From Thermoplasmata archaeon (GTDB lineage Archaea > Thermoplasmatota > Thermoplasmata > Thermoplasmatales > Thermoplasmataceae), in contig JAJYVJ010000029.1 of the NCBI GenBank assembly GCA_021792045.1, positions 1 to 16,045 on the forward strand: a stretch of DNA of 16,045 nt. Direction: 5' to 3'. The notes under the pieces were generated by a model, which made no database searches, was not told the DNA's origin, and saw only the letters and a list, made by a program, of their open reading frames with translations. Positions 1 through 7,959 of the stretch are shown here, in pieces. The first letter of the stretch is position 1. Each line of letters begins with the position of its first letter. Position numbers and translations under genes: made by a program.

Positions 1-2
1 AG

Positions 3-545
3 AACTATGAATCGCATGCACAGAAACTGAAGGACATGGCAAAGGAGAATCCGGACTACAGGAAAGAAAAGGAATCTAAAGGCCACAGGAAACGGTTATT
101 CGCATATTCCTTTGCACTGATGGATCTACAATCCCGACTGTACATAGCCTTCGGCTCGTCCATGAAATCCGAGAGGGAGGCATATGACAGGGCGATGGAT
201 CTCCTCTCATCCATTGGGATAGAGATGGATTCCATACGCCTTGACAGGTATTATTCTTCACCTTCATACGTGGATAAACTTGGAGATACCAAGGTCTTTG
301 TAATACCAAAGAAGAATGCAACCCTGAACGGATCACAGAAATGGAAGGATACTATGAAGGAATTCGTTGAAAATACAATGCCATATCTGGAAGAGTATCA
401 TCAGAGGAGCAATTCCGAATCAGGGTTTGCAGCAGACAAGAAGATGCTTGGATGGAATGTGGCACAGAAGAGGGATGACAGGATCGATAACGCTCTATTC
501 TGCACAGGCGTGTGGCACAACCTGTTCAATATCGGCAGGTCTTAG
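3..545 (+). CDS. DDE transposase (IS4/IS5-type superfamily), C-terminal part
   Basis: The frame is open from the first bases of the window, so this is the C-terminal piece of a longer transposase whose beginning lies outside; the ATG at 36 is probably internal. The visible part looks like the end of a DDE_Tnp_1-like (RNase H fold) domain. LDRYYSS, followed by a strand ending VFVIPKK, fits the region of the second catalytic Asp. The run YHQRSNSESGF...K near the end matches the R-x-x-E-x-x-F-x-x-x-K pattern that carries the catalytic Glu in IS4/IS5-like enzymes. The first Asp would be upstream of the window. The reading frame is intact to its TAG stop, so the copy may be recent or active, but I cannot tell without the left end. 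The exact IS family is not assigned. Its 3' flank leads directly into the folC promoter. Confidence 0.75.
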   Translation, partial: NYESHAQKLKDMAKENPDYRKEKESKGHRKRLFAYSFALMDLQSRLYIAFGSSMKSEREAYDRAMDLLSSIGIEMDSIRLDRYYSSPSYVDKLGDTKVFVIPKKNATLNGSQKWKDTMKEFVENTMPYLEEYHQRSNSESGFAADKKMLGWNVAQKRDDRIDNALFCTGVWHNLFNIGRS

Positions 546-548
546 AAT

Positions 549-561
549 AGTGTCCCACACT
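549..561. repeat. Short inverted repeat after the transposase stop, possible IS end
   Basis: AGTGT and ACACT are separated by CCC, four bases after the transposase stop. A short palindrome here could belong to the terminal inverted repeat of the insertion sequence, but the left end is outside the window, so neither the terminal repeat nor a target-site duplication can be confirmed. Confidence 0.3.
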
Positions 562-572
562 CAGTTGCGAAG

Positions 573-582
573 TTAAGTATAT
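573..582 (+). promoter_or_regulatory. TATA-like box for folC
   Basis: TTAAGTATAT is centred about 29 nt before the GTG start of folC, the spacing expected for a leaderless archaeal transcript. No Shine-Dalgarno sequence precedes the start. The box lies within 40 bp of the transposase stop, so it may be supplied by, or sit at the edge of, the inserted element. Confidence 0.5.
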
Positions 583-606
583 GATTCACATCAACATATC
601 CCCATC

Positions 607-1893
607 GTGTCTGATAACCTGTCCTATTTATATGGACTCACGCGTGATGGGATCAAGCTTGGCCTAACTGTTACAAGAGAATTTTCTGATTATTTAGGGA
701 ATCCAGAAAGGAAATTCAAGTCTATACACATAGCAGGAACGAACGGAAAAGGATCCGTTTCTGCATTCATATATAACATACTCAGCCAGAAATATCGGGC
801 AGGGCTATATACTTCTCCTCATCTGCTTAAGTTTAACGAACGTATAGTAGTAAATAAGGAAATGATCACCGACGAGGAGATCAACGATTTTGTCTCAAAA
901 ACCAGAGATTTCATAGAATCAATGCGACTGAAGCAAAAACGCCCGACTTTTTTCGAAGCGACAACATTGATGGCATTTGACCTCTTTGAAAGGAAGAATG
1001 TGGAATATGCTGCAGTTGAAGTTGGACTTGGAGGAAGACTCGATTCCACAAACATAGTAACACCGGAAGTGTCGGTAATAACGCAGATTGGATACGAACA
1101 CTATGATCGTCTTGGTTGTTCAATAGACTCAATCGCCTTCGAAAAGGGTGGCATAATAAAGAAAGGAAAACCTGCGGTGGTTTTGGAATCAAAACCCGAA
1201 GCGGTAAAGGTACTCAGGAGAATATGTGATCTGAGGGATTCTCGATATATTTCAGTGGAAACAAACAGCAAGATAACGGATCTAGAAAGCAACCTTAACG
1301 GAACAAGTTTTACTCTCACCACACCAAACGAGAAATACAACATTGAAACGCGTCTAATAGGGCAATTTCAGGCCAGGAACATTGCAACGGCTGTGCTTGC
1401 GTTGGAAAATTCCGGGGCAGATCGATTGAAAAAAGCAGATATAGAGCGTGGAATCTTATCAACGAAGTGGCCAGGAAGGATGAACATAATCAGAAGGGAT
1501 CCAATGGTTATGGTTGATGCTGCGCATAATCCACCCGCGGCAGATGCATTACAAATCGCATTGAACAAGTTGACCCCGCTAAAACCATTGCTTGTTGTAG
1601 GGATGTTATCAGACAAAGATCAATATTCATACCTAAGGGCCCTTAGGAGACTCTCAGATAGAATTATATTTACCACGCCGAACGAACCTTCGAGGTCTCT
1701 GCCTGCTCAGACGCTGAGCAATATTTCTAATGGCGTATTCGAGCATTCTGAGGTAATTCCAGATCCAATAGAAGCTTACAGGAAGGCGCGCGAGGTTTCA
1801 GATTTCGTTCTGGTTACTGGATCAATTTATCTTATAAGTGAAATAATTGAATATGAAAATAAGGGAAAAATCGAATACTTTCAAAAAGCCTGA
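607..1893 (+). CDS. folC: Folylpolyglutamate synthase / dihydrofolate synthase (Mur ligase family)
   Basis: FolC adds glutamate to dihydropteroate and/or to reduced folates in an ATP-dependent cytosolic reaction through an acyl-phosphate intermediate. The 428-aa protein has the family landmarks in order: P-loop GTNGKGS (about residues 44-50), YTSPHL (68-73), FNERI (77-80), EVGLGGRLDSTN (138-149), EKGGIIKKGKP (179-189), WPGRM (288-292), and the C-terminal-domain motif DAAHNP (304-309). Length is normal. The GTG at 607 is the only usual start between an upstream in-frame TAA and the conserved N-terminus, and a TATA-like box lies 29 nt before it. One oddity: where many FolC proteins have an Asp-His pair, this one has Glu-His (IGYEHYDRLG, His165). 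In archaea the acceptor could be folate or another pterin, so substrate is inferred from family only. orc1/cdc6 follows after 76 bp. Confidence 0.9.
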   Translation: MSDNLSYLYGLTRDGIKLGLTVTREFSDYLGNPERKFKSIHIAGTNGKGSVSAFIYNILSQKYRAGLYTSPHLLKFNERIVVNKEMITDEEINDFVSKTRDFIESMRLKQKRPTFFEATTLMAFDLFERKNVEYAAVEVGLGGRLDSTNIVTPEVSVITQIGYEHYDRLGCSIDSIAFEKGGIIKKGKPAVVLESKPEAVKVLRRICDLRDSRYISVETNSKITDLESNLNGTSFTLTTPNEKYNIETRLIGQFQARNIATAVLALENSGADRLKKADIERGILSTKWPGRMNIIRRDPMVMVDAAHNPPAADALQIALNKLTPLKPLLVVGMLSDKDQYSYLRALRRLSDRIIFTTPNEPSRSLPAQTLSNISNGVFEHSEVIPDPIEAYRKAREVSDFVLVTGSIYLISEIIEYENKGKIEYFQKA

Positions 1894-1927
1894 TCTAGAA
1901 TTGTTAACTATTCTGATCTAAAAAAGG

Positions 1928-1966
1928 TTTTAGTACTAACTACACTTATCGATCCTTTACCGGTGA
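1928..1966 (+). promoter_or_regulatory. Possible promoter and Shine-Dalgarno of orc1/cdc6
   Basis: TTTTAGTACT around 1928-1937 is a weak TATA candidate that would start transcription near 1960. GGTGA at 1962-1966 is a Shine-Dalgarno-like match three bases before the ATG. I looked in the 76-bp gap for origin recognition boxes and saw none. Confidence 0.3.
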
Positions 1967-1969
1967 ATT

Positions 1970-3271
1970 ATGAATCCATTTTCAAAATACATTAACTCGG
2001 AAAACAAGGTTTCTGCCCACCTGGAACTCCTTAATGAGTCATTTATTCCGGATTCCTTTCCTCACAGAGAAGAAGAAATACAGCACCTTGTGGATATACT
2101 CAGTAGTGTTATGAGGAACACTAGACCTTCGAATATACTGATCTACGGAAAGACAGGGACAGGAAAAACTTCAACTACCAGGCATGTGATAAGTCTTCTG
2201 AAAGAGGCAACTAAGGACAGGGTAACTACCTGTTACTTGAATTGTCAGGTAAATGATACACCGTATTCCGTTTTGACAACGATTGTCAATGGCTTGAGTG
2301 ATGCTGGAGAGAAGATACCTCTGCTTGGATGGACCACAGACAGAATCTATGGTGAGCTTGTTTCGAGGATAAACGGCCTGTCTGGGTTTGTTATAATCAT
2401 CCTCGATGAAATAGATAAGCTCGTAGAAAAGAGCGGTGGAGACTCACTTTACGTTGTTCTTAAAATTCTTGAAGAGTCTACACTCTCCAAAGTTTCCATA
2501 ATAGGCATAACGAATGATACTAACATAATGAGCCAAATGGAGCCAAGAATAAAAAGTAGGATGAATCAAGAAAGCCTGATTTTTCCTCCATACAATGCAA
2601 CTCAGTTAAAGGATATATTAAAATTCAGGCTGCGCGGCGTAACGAATGAAGGACTTGTAGATGAGGGCGCAATAAGCCTCTGTGCAGCTATAGGAGCCCA
2701 GGAAAATGGAGATGCCAGGAAAGTTATCAACCTCATGCGAATAGCTATAGAAATTGCTGAGAGAAACGGTTGTGAAAAGGTTACGGAAAAAGAGGTATAT
2801 GCTGCTCGGGACAAGTTCGAAATGGACGTCGTAAAGGAGACAATCCTTACCTTACCTCTTCATAACAAGATAATTCTGTTGAGCACGATCGTGACACAGG
2901 AATTGAGCGATAAGCTCCTTATAACAGGGGAGATTATGGATAATTACCGTGCCATATGCAATGAACTCGGATTTCAGGCTCTCACCTCAAGACGTGCAAG
3001 TGATATTCTCTCAGAACTTGAGGAACTGGGTCTTGTAATAACAACAACGAAGAGTCTTGGAAGGTACGGACGCACGCGATTTGTCAGGATCAATGGGGAT
3101 CCAGCAATTTTCAAAAAATATGTTCTTGAAGATGATAACCTTTCTCTGTTTAAAGGAAAGAATGTTACACGACAAGCCAGGTTTGATAATATATCTGGCG
3201 AAGAGAAGCTAACGAAAGAAGGGTTTGATGAGTTCATTAATAAAATGGATCAATCCGATGATGATAGCTGA
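1970..3271 (+). CDS. cdc6: Orc1/Cdc6-type replication initiator
   Basis: This AAA+ ATPase binds origin recognition boxes and helps load the MCM helicase. Walker A is GKTGTGKT (60-67) and Walker B is IIILDEID (142-149, Asp146-Glu147). Sensor 1 is GITND (179-183, Asn182) and sensor 2 is GDARK (247-251, Arg250). The stretch between the Walker motifs (about 115-137) fits the initiator-specific helix. The C-terminal part, roughly residues 290-400, has the helix-rich look of the winged-helix DNA-binding domain. At 433 aa it is a normal length for an archaeal Orc1/Cdc6. The ATG at 1970 begins just before the conserved N-terminal region and has GGTGA upstream. It converges on the methyltransferase gene with a 32-bp gap. 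Archaea often have more than one paralogue; I cannot say which this is or whether an origin is nearby. Confidence 0.93.
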   Translation: MNPFSKYINSENKVSAHLELLNESFIPDSFPHREEEIQHLVDILSSVMRNTRPSNILIYGKTGTGKTSTTRHVISLLKEATKDRVTTCYLNCQVNDTPYSVLTTIVNGLSDAGEKIPLLGWTTDRIYGELVSRINGLSGFVIIILDEIDKLVEKSGGDSLYVVLKILEESTLSKVSIIGITNDTNIMSQMEPRIKSRMNQESLIFPPYNATQLKDILKFRLRGVTNEGLVDEGAISLCAAIGAQENGDARKVINLMRIAIEIAERNGCEKVTEKEVYAARDKFEMDVVKETILTLPLHNKIILLSTIVTQELSDKLLITGEIMDNYRAICNELGFQALTSRRASDILSELEELGLVITTTKSLGRYGRTRFVRINGDPAIFKKYVLEDDNLSLFKGKNVTRQARFDNISGEEKLTKEGFDEFINKMDQSDDDS

Positions 3272-3303
3272 TCTATGGAAAACTGGTTTTTGAGACTTGT
3301 TGC

Positions 3304-3939
3304 TCAGATCCTGGGTAAGAGAAAGCACATATCATCCACCATGGGCAACAACAGCAAATTGTGCTTCTCAGAAAAATCTTTTGGCGCCTCAGTCCAGTCA
3401 TAATTATCAATCACTATTGCAAACTTTTTGGTTAGGTAACGTAGAGCGGTTTTAAGTTCAAAAGTTACGTGTTCGTAGGTGTGTTCAGAATCATGGAAGA
3501 AGATATCAAACGGAGCGCTATTTTCCAGAACACCTTTCAATGTATCTTTCGAATCTCCAACGACAAGAGACCAGTTTTTCCTTAACTTTTCTGGAACAAG
3601 AAAACCCACAGGTCTAGGTTCCGCTTCACCGTACCTTTCACCCTTATCGAAACTGTATAACTTTCCATTGTTTGATTCCAGCGCAGAAAGTATTGCAAAT
3701 GACGTACTTCCTGGACCGACACCCGTTTCCGCGACCTTCTTTGCGCCCATTAAACGAACAAGGGTATAAAGCCAAGAAAGTTCGGAATATGAGACCTGCC
3801 AGTAATCTTTGTCGCCTATTTGTGAATCTACGTATGAGACTATGTCTTCAGCTTGTTTAAAAGAGGCTACAATATCGTCTTTAGAACACTTGAGAAATTC
3901 CAAAAGCTCTTGCTTCCCATTAAAGTCAGGTAAGATCAT
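3304..3939 (-). CDS. Class I SAM-dependent methyltransferase (Methyltransf_24-like)
   Basis: This 211-aa protein looks like a Rossmann-fold methyltransferase of unknown substrate. Motif I is VAETGVGPGSTS (69-80), the SAM-binding glycine loop with its preceding acidic residue. It is followed by LYSFDKG (94-100) for strand 2, VVGDS (126-130), FDIFFHDSEHTYEHV (144-158) for strand 4, and IVIDNYDW (175-182) for strand 5. The D-S-E-H-x-Y pattern resembles the caffeoyl-CoA O-methyltransferase-like/Methyltransf_24 group, which often acts on small molecules or sugars. The ATG at 3939 has a TATA-like box (GATAAACTAT on the minus strand) about 24 nt upstream, consistent with a leaderless message. It is monocistronic, convergent with cdc6 and divergent from the structured gap before lysE. 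Nothing in the neighbourhood points to a substrate. Confidence 0.7.
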   Translation of the reverse strand: MILPDFNGKQELLEFLKCSKDDIVASFKQAEDIVSYVDSQIGDKDYWQVSYSELSWLYTLVRLMGAKKVAETGVGPGSTSFAILSALESNNGKLYSFDKGERYGEAEPRPVGFLVPEKLRKNWSLVVGDSKDTLKGVLENSAPFDIFFHDSEHTYEHVTFELKTALRYLTKKFAIVIDNYDWTEAPKDFSEKHNLLLLPMVDDMCFLLPRI

Positions 3940-4337
3940 GAAAGTAAAGTCGGAAATAGTTTATCAATATTGCCAATCACCTTAAATACGACTTAATTCT
4001 GCATAATATCGTCAGATTTCTCTCTCCATTAGAAAGAATCGTGGAAATAGACGTTGCGACACCAAGTTAAGTTATATAGTTTGACGCTAATTGCTACAAG
4101 ACCTGTCTAAAAGTATAATCTCACATAACACTATTTAATACAGCAGACAGCATTACGCCAGAAAAAATTCTGTTAGTCTTTTTCGATTCTTCTTTATCTG
4201 AAAGAATTCCTACGACAACAAGTGCTGGGTAACTACCTCCACCGTGATAGTTATTAGTGAAAATTCTAATCTAGAAAGAAATGAGAGATTATAGAGAATG
4301 TCTAAATTGATTAATCCTAACTTAGACTAGAAGGTCA
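3940..4337. other. Gene-free gap with a TATA-like box and three successive inverted repeats
   Basis: No reading frame of useful length was found on either strand. GTTATATAGT at 4071-4080 is a good TATA-like box that would start a + strand transcript near 4100. CTATTTAATA at 4131-4140 is a second, weaker one. Downstream lie three inverted repeats in a row. The first is GTAACTA (4229-4235) with TAGTTAT (4248-4254), with one G-U pair. The second is TAATCT (4267-4272) with AGATTA (4286-4291), extended by ATTC/GAAT across a 4-base bulge. The third is GTCTAA (4300-4305) with TTAGAC (4322-4327). They end just before the lysE TATA box. A non-coding RNA, an operator array or remains of a mobile element are all possible. 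No tRNA-like T-loop was found. Confidence 0.4.
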
Positions 4338-4347
4338 TTTATATTTT
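4338..4347 (+). promoter_or_regulatory. TATA box of the lysE-family gene
   Basis: TTTATATTTT is centred about 26 nt before the ATG at 4368, fixing that start and suggesting a leaderless mRNA. Confidence 0.6.
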
Positions 4348-4367
4348 GAAGATTTATCCATAAACTT

Positions 4368-4949
4368 ATGGATCAGATTCTTCTCGCGCTTATGGGCTTG
4401 TTATTAGGGGTCTCGCTTGCAGGACCACCTGGTCCAGTTACAGCAATAATGATTCAGAGAGCTGTGAGATCCGCGGCAAAGAGCTTTGTCGTAGGCTTAG
4501 GTGCAATGACTGCAGACTTTACTCTTATGGTAATTATACTATTCCTTGGTACTGGGATAGGCATATTGAGATTCAGCCGGTACATATACATCGCAGGGGC
4601 AATTTTTTTCCTTTATCTTGCTTTTGCAACTTCGAGATCGAATTTAAACGCTGACGGTGACAAAAGCAGAGGCCGGAACGGGTACATAATAGGTCTTACA
4701 ATTGGCCTTATAAACCCTTTACAGATTGGGTGGTGGCTAACTGCGGGCCTCAGTGTTTACGGAAAATTTGGCTTAATCCCTATAGCATTCCTCTTTATTG
4801 GGATAGTGATATGGACCTCGTTCCTCTCATTATTCGTTAAAAAAACCTCTGTAAAATATGGAAAAAAGGTTGAATTTGGAGTGAAGATATTCAGTGTTGC
4901 TTCACTCGCAATTTTCGGGGTGTTGTTTATTTACTTAGCTCTTGTTTGA
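4368..4949 (+). CDS. LysE/RhtB-family amino-acid exporter
   Basis: This is a 193-aa integral membrane protein of the LysE/RhtB superfamily, whose members export amino acids or related metabolites across the cytoplasmic membrane. The signature is the N-terminal SLAGPPGPV (about 16-24) at the end of the first membrane segment. Six hydrophobic segments can be read at roughly 3-25, 38-60, 66-86, 105-128, 133-158 and 170-192, with a charged cytosolic loop (RSNLNADGDKSRGR) between the third and fourth. A second family-like stretch, GLINPLQIGWWLT, opens the fourth or fifth segment. The length is typical. The start is set by the leaderless TATA spacing. It is monocistronic and convergent with korB, with only 2 bp between stop codons. 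The substrate is unknown, and no regulator gene is adjacent. Confidence 0.8.
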   Translation: MDQILLALMGLLLGVSLAGPPGPVTAIMIQRAVRSAAKSFVVGLGAMTADFTLMVIILFLGTGIGILRFSRYIYIAGAIFFLYLAFATSRSNLNADGDKSRGRNGYIIGLTIGLINPLQIGWWLTAGLSVYGKFGLIPIAFLFIGIVIWTSFLSLFVKKTSVKYGKKVEFGVKIFSVASLAIFGVLFIYLALV

Positions 4950-4951
4950 GA

Positions 4952-5878
4952 TCAGGCGATGATCTTGTCACTGAATGTCTTTTCGGGATCGACAACCGTA
5001 TAATGGTCCTTGTTGAATACAACCTGACTTGCTGGTGGATTCGTTAGGTAGTTCGGGACGAATTGGCTAAGTCTTTCGGTAAAGCTCGGGATTGTTTTGT
5101 TTTGATAGAACAGACCTGTTGGGATCTTCTCTCCCCATTCAAGCGCCTTCTGGTACGCCTGCTGGAATTTCATAGCCGCTGAATCCGCGTTATCCTTGGT
5201 TACAACCGGATCCCAGGATGGTTCATCCTCCAGCCTGTAAACTCTTTCCCTGTACCAGTCCATTGTGTTTATGTCATTGTAAGTCGGACAGGGTTGAAGG
5301 ACATCTATAACTGCAGATCCCTTATGGTTCAGAGCCATCTTGATTAGTCCTTTCAATTGCTTCATGTCAAATGAAAATCCCCTGGCGACGAATGAATAAC
5401 CTGAGGATAATGCCAAAGCTATTGGATTGACCTTGCCAAATATGTTTTCCCTTGCCAGGCTTTTTGTCTTCTCTCCCAGCTGCATCGTAGGTGCAGCCTG
5501 GCCTTTCGTGAGACCGTAAACGGCATTGTCAAAAAGGATTATCGTCAGACCCGTGTTTCTCCTTCCTTCTGCGACAAAATGCCCTGCACCTATACTTAAG
5601 AGATCCCCGTCTCCACTCGGCAATATAACCTTAAGGTTCGGGTTAGCCAGTTTTACCCCGGTGGCAAACGGGATAGCCCTTCCGTGAAGGGTATGCACTC
5701 CGGCTATGTTCAGATAATGAGGTGTTTTCCCAGAACATCCAATACCGGAAACCGCTACCACGTCTTCACCGCCAAGATTCATCTCTGTGAGTGCCTGAGT
5801 AATAGATGTGAGTATACCAAAATCCCCACATCCAGGGCACCAATCAACTACAACATCGCTTTTGAAATTATGCGCCAT
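4952..5878 (-). CDS. korB: 2-oxoacid:ferredoxin oxidoreductase, beta subunit
   Basis: The beta subunit carries the thiamine diphosphate site and the [4Fe-4S] cluster of a CoA-acylating 2-oxoacid:ferredoxin oxidoreductase. Visible motifs are WCPGCGDFG (13-21) with cluster ligands Cys14 and Cys17, [11 protein letters not shown] (45-55) with Cys48 and Lys51, [12 protein letters not shown] (89-100) plus LFDNAVYG (115-122) for the TPP-Mg site, and CPTYN (197-201) giving the fourth likely ligand Cys197. The spacing matches the two-subunit enzymes known from Sulfolobus. I chose the ATG at 5878 (308 aa) because a strong GGAGGTG lies 7 nt upstream. A TTG six codons further upstream would have no such site. 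It overlaps the end of korA by 11 nt, so the two are co-translated. No separate ferredoxin-like delta subunit is present, as is usual for this type. Confidence 0.92.
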   Translation of the reverse strand: MAHNFKSDVVVDWCPGCGDFGILTSITQALTEMNLGGEDVVAVSGIGCSGKTPHYLNIAGVHTLHGRAIPFATGVKLANPNLKVILPSGDGDLLSIGAGHFVAEGRRNTGLTIILFDNAVYGLTKGQAAPTMQLGEKTKSLARENIFGKVNPIALALSSGYSFVARGFSFDMKQLKGLIKMALNHKGSAVIDVLQPCPTYNDINTMDWYRERVYRLEDEPSWDPVVTKDNADSAAMKFQQAYQKALEWGEKIPTGLFYQNKTIPSFTERLSQFVPNYLTNPPASQVVFNKDHYTVVDPEKTFSDKIIA

Positions 5879-7763
5879 TTGTAAGCACCTCCACAATAAA
5901 TTTCTCCTTTTTATTGATTATCTTCTTCGCCGCCGAAAGGATCTCATCCTCAGTCATGTGTCTCCCAGAATACTTCAAGATCGCGTTCTCGATCTCGATG
6001 CCGGTCTCAAGCCTTATCACTCTAGAAGCTTGTGCAAGGAGATTACTCTCGACGTCAACCACAAGTTTTGACCTTGAAAGGAAGCTTTTTACGAATTCAG
6101 ATGGAAATGGTTCAAACATCTTCAAGTATAGCATGTTTGCCTTTATCCCTTCCTTTTTGAGATCATCTATAACATCAAGTATCGGACCTTTTTGACTCCC
6201 CCAAGTAACGAATGTTATGTCAGCCTCTTTCTCTCCGAAAACCTGAACCCTGTCCTCAAGTGGGATCTCGTGAGCAGCTGTCTCAAGTTTCTGGAATCTC
6301 TTTCGCATTTGCCTGTCTCTGACTTCAGGGTCTTCAGTTACATGGCCGAGTTCATCGTGCTCGTCTCCTGTCATCCAGAATATGTTCTTACCGAAATAAC
6401 CAACTTTAGAGATACCGGTTTCCGTGTTTAGATTGTATCTAAGAAATTCTTCTTTATCAGATACGGAAACAGCCGGAATTAACTTCACCCTGGACTTGTC
6501 GATCTCTGGAATCAAATCAGAGGTGGTTGCAAGATTCTTATCTATGAGGTGTATGACCGGAAGTTGATACCTCTGCGCATAATTTAGAGCTTTCATTGCG
6601 TCGTAAGCACATTCCTCGATGTCCCCTGAAGAAAGTACAATTCTTGGAAACTCGCCGTGGCCAGTATTCAACGCAAATAGCAGATCCGATTGTCCGTTTC
6701 TCGTTGGAAGACCGGTACTTGGCCCTCCCCTCTGATAAAGAGTTATGACTACAGGAACCTCGTCCATACCTGCGAAAGAAATTCCCTCGGCCATAAGTGA
6801 GAAACCTGGACCGCTTGTGGCTGTAGCAGATCGTGTGCCTGTCAAAGCCGCACCCATGGCCATAGTTATTGCAGAAATCTCATCTTCAGTTTGTATCACG
6901 ACGACTCCAGCTTTCTCCAGACTGTTTTTTTCGTTCTCAATTAACGATAGCGTTTCGTGTTCTTCAAGGACGGTACTTTCATCGCTGGCTGGCGTTATAG
7001 GATAGTATGTCTGAAACCTAAGCCCGCCCATCACTTTGCCTATAGCAGCGGCATCGTTTCCTGTGAGCAATAATCTCTGTTTCTTCGGGAACGACTTCAT
7101 GGGAACGCCACTAAGTTTGTTTTCCTCGCAGTATTTATATGCAGCTTCAACAACTTTGACGTTGTCTTCAACGACCTTTGGTTTACTGGCAAAAACCTGT
7201 TTTATAGCTTCGCTAGTAAAATTCACAGGGAGTCCTGCTATGGAAAGCGTTATAGCGGAACCAAGGGTGTTAAAGTATCGTGTTGGAGTACCACCGCTTA
7301 TAGCACTATTGACTACGGCATCGAACGGGACAGCAATTGTTATTACCCCATTATTCTTCATATGCTGTATTACGCCAATCACATTAAGTGGAAGATTCTC
7401 ACCCTGGAGTCTTTCCTTTATATGCTTTGCTGTATCCCTCATTATGAGTCTTGCCTGAGACAGATCTCCGGATTCAAAACTTTTGTCGTATATGACTTTT
7501 GATCCGGCAACTACATCGTCCATATGCTCATACAGGGTATCGGCATCAAGAGCGACAAGTATGTCAACGGGATACTTAAGCGATCTAGGACGTTCCTCCT
7601 TTACCCTTATGTGGTTATAACTGTGTCTCCCCTTTATATTTGAGTGATATTCTCTTACTGCAAAAACGTTGTATCCGGCTTCAGCAAATGCCCGGTTAAT
7701 CATGTTGGAAGAGGTATCGATACCCCCACCTTGCGGGCCTCCTATTGTTAAACTTAGATCCAT
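5868..7763 (-). CDS. korA: 2-oxoacid:ferredoxin oxidoreductase, fused gamma-alpha subunit
   Basis: With korB this forms an enzyme that oxidises 2-oxoacids such as pyruvate and 2-oxoglutarate to acyl-CoA, with ferredoxin as acceptor. The first ~190 residues are the gamma domain: [13 protein letters not shown] at about 7-19, then [13 protein letters not shown] at about 37-49. The rest is the alpha (pyrimidine-binding) domain, starting near 230 and containing YPITP at 254-258. In the Sulfolobus two-subunit enzymes this motif is known to matter for catalysis and substrate recognition. Further landmarks are [18 protein letters not shown] and [13 protein letters not shown] prefer the ATG at 7763 (631 aa), which puts the glycine-rich motif at the family's usual distance from the N-terminus. 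A TTG at 7787 would add eight residues (MNTPPGLN). A TATA-like TTTTTAATGA lies about 33 nt before the ATG. Broad specificity is likely; the exact substrate cannot be read. Confidence 0.92.
   Translation of the reverse strand: MDLSLTIGGPQGGGIDTSSNMINRAFAEAGYNVFAVREYHSNIKGRHSYNHIRVKEERPRSLKYPVDILVALDADTLYEHMDDVVAGSKVIYDKSFESGDLSQARLIMRDTAKHIKERLQGENLPLNVIGVIQHMKNNGVITIAVPFDAVVNSAISGGTPTRYFNTLGSAITLSIAGLPVNFTSEAIKQVFASKPKVVEDNVKVVEAAYKYCEENKLSGVPMKSFPKKQRLLLTGNDAAAIGKVMGGLRFQTYYPITPASDESTVLEEHETLSLIENEKNSLEKAGVVVIQTEDEISAITMAMGAALTGTRSATATSGPGFSLMAEGISFAGMDEVPVVITLYQRGGPSTGLPTRNGQSDLLFALNTGHGEFPRIVLSSGDIEECAYDAMKALNYAQRYQLPVIHLIDKNLATTSDLIPEIDKSRVKLIPAVSVSDKEEFLRYNLNTETGISKVGYFGKNIFWMTGDEHDELGHVTEDPEVRDRQMRKRFQKLETAAHEIPLEDRVQVFGEKEADITFVTWGSQKGPILDVIDDLKKEGIKANMLYLKMFEPFPSEFVKSFLSRSKLVVDVESNLLAQASRVIRLETGIEIENAILKYSGRHMTEDEILSAAKKIINKKEKFIVEVLTNGA
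5886..5892 (-). promoter_or_regulatory. Shine-Dalgarno site deciding the korB start
   Basis: GGAGGTG on the minus strand sits inside the last codons of korA, 7 nt before the korB ATG at 5878. It is the strongest ribosome-binding site in the window and fits an internal operon gene that cannot be leaderless. Confidence 0.75.
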
Positions 7764-7790
7764 ATTAAGACCGGGAGGGGTATTCAAAAA

Positions 7791-7800
7791 TCATTAAAAA
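7791..7800 (-). promoter_or_regulatory. TATA-like box of korAB
   Basis: TTTTTAATGA on the minus strand is about 33 nt before the korA ATG at 7763, which would give a leader of only about 7 nt. No Shine-Dalgarno is seen before that ATG. Confidence 0.4.
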
Positions 7801-7874
7801 CGTTTTGCGCATTTTTTTCGCGACATCTCCATGATCTCATAAATAAATTCTTTACCCATAATAACAATTTGCAA

Positions 7875-7958
7875 ATGGCAGATTTAGATTTTTCTGGAAA
7901 GAACGGAATGAATTTTGGTCACGATCGTATTTTTAATATCGTTAGTATTAGGGTGTGA
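7875..7958 (+). CDS. Possible 27-aa small protein upstream of the UPF0200 pair
   Basis: An ATG at 7875 opens 27 codons that stop (TGA) two bases before the start of the 97-aa gene. The product begins MADLDFSGKNG and ends IFNIVSIRV. ATAAATAAA at 7839-7847 would be a TATA box placing a transcript start near 7869, just before the ATG. I do not recognise the sequence. It could be a real small protein, a leader ORF translationally coupled to the next gene, or chance. The TATA box preferred for the next gene (7931-7940) lies inside this frame, which argues for caution. Confidence 0.3.
   Translation: MADLDFSGKNGMNFGHDRIFNIVSIRV
7931..7940 (+). promoter_or_regulatory. TATA box of the 97-aa gene
   Basis: TTTTAATATC is centred 25 nt before the ATG at 7960, supporting that ATG over an upstream TTG at 7915. 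GGGTGTGAT directly before the ATG could also act as a weak Shine-Dalgarno site. Confidence 0.5.
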
Positions 7959-7959
7959 T

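Noticed and set aside
1894..1969. Possible replication origin beside cdc6
   Set aside because: The gap is only 76 bp and no ORB-like repeats were seen there or in the other gaps. TTTGTTTCCA near 9777 is only a partial, single match.
4152..4164. ATTACGCCAGAAA occurs here and again near 9869-9881, both in gene-free gaps
   Set aside because: A 13-base exact match is expected about once by chance in a window of this size, and the flanks do not match.
4174..4188. TTTTTCGATTCTTC resembling a tRNA T-loop
   Set aside because: The T-stem does not pair, and there is no acceptor or anticodon arm around it.
7036..7458. Long + strand reading frame opposite korA
   Set aside because: It lies inside the well-supported korA gene on the other strand, has no family resemblance and no promoter; a coding shadow.
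7915..7959. Lipoprotein-like signal peptide (VFLISLVLGC) if the 97-aa protein is started at TTG 7915
   Set aside because: The extra residues are encoded across a good TATA box that fits the ATG at 7960. The mature sequence is charged and cytosolic-looking.
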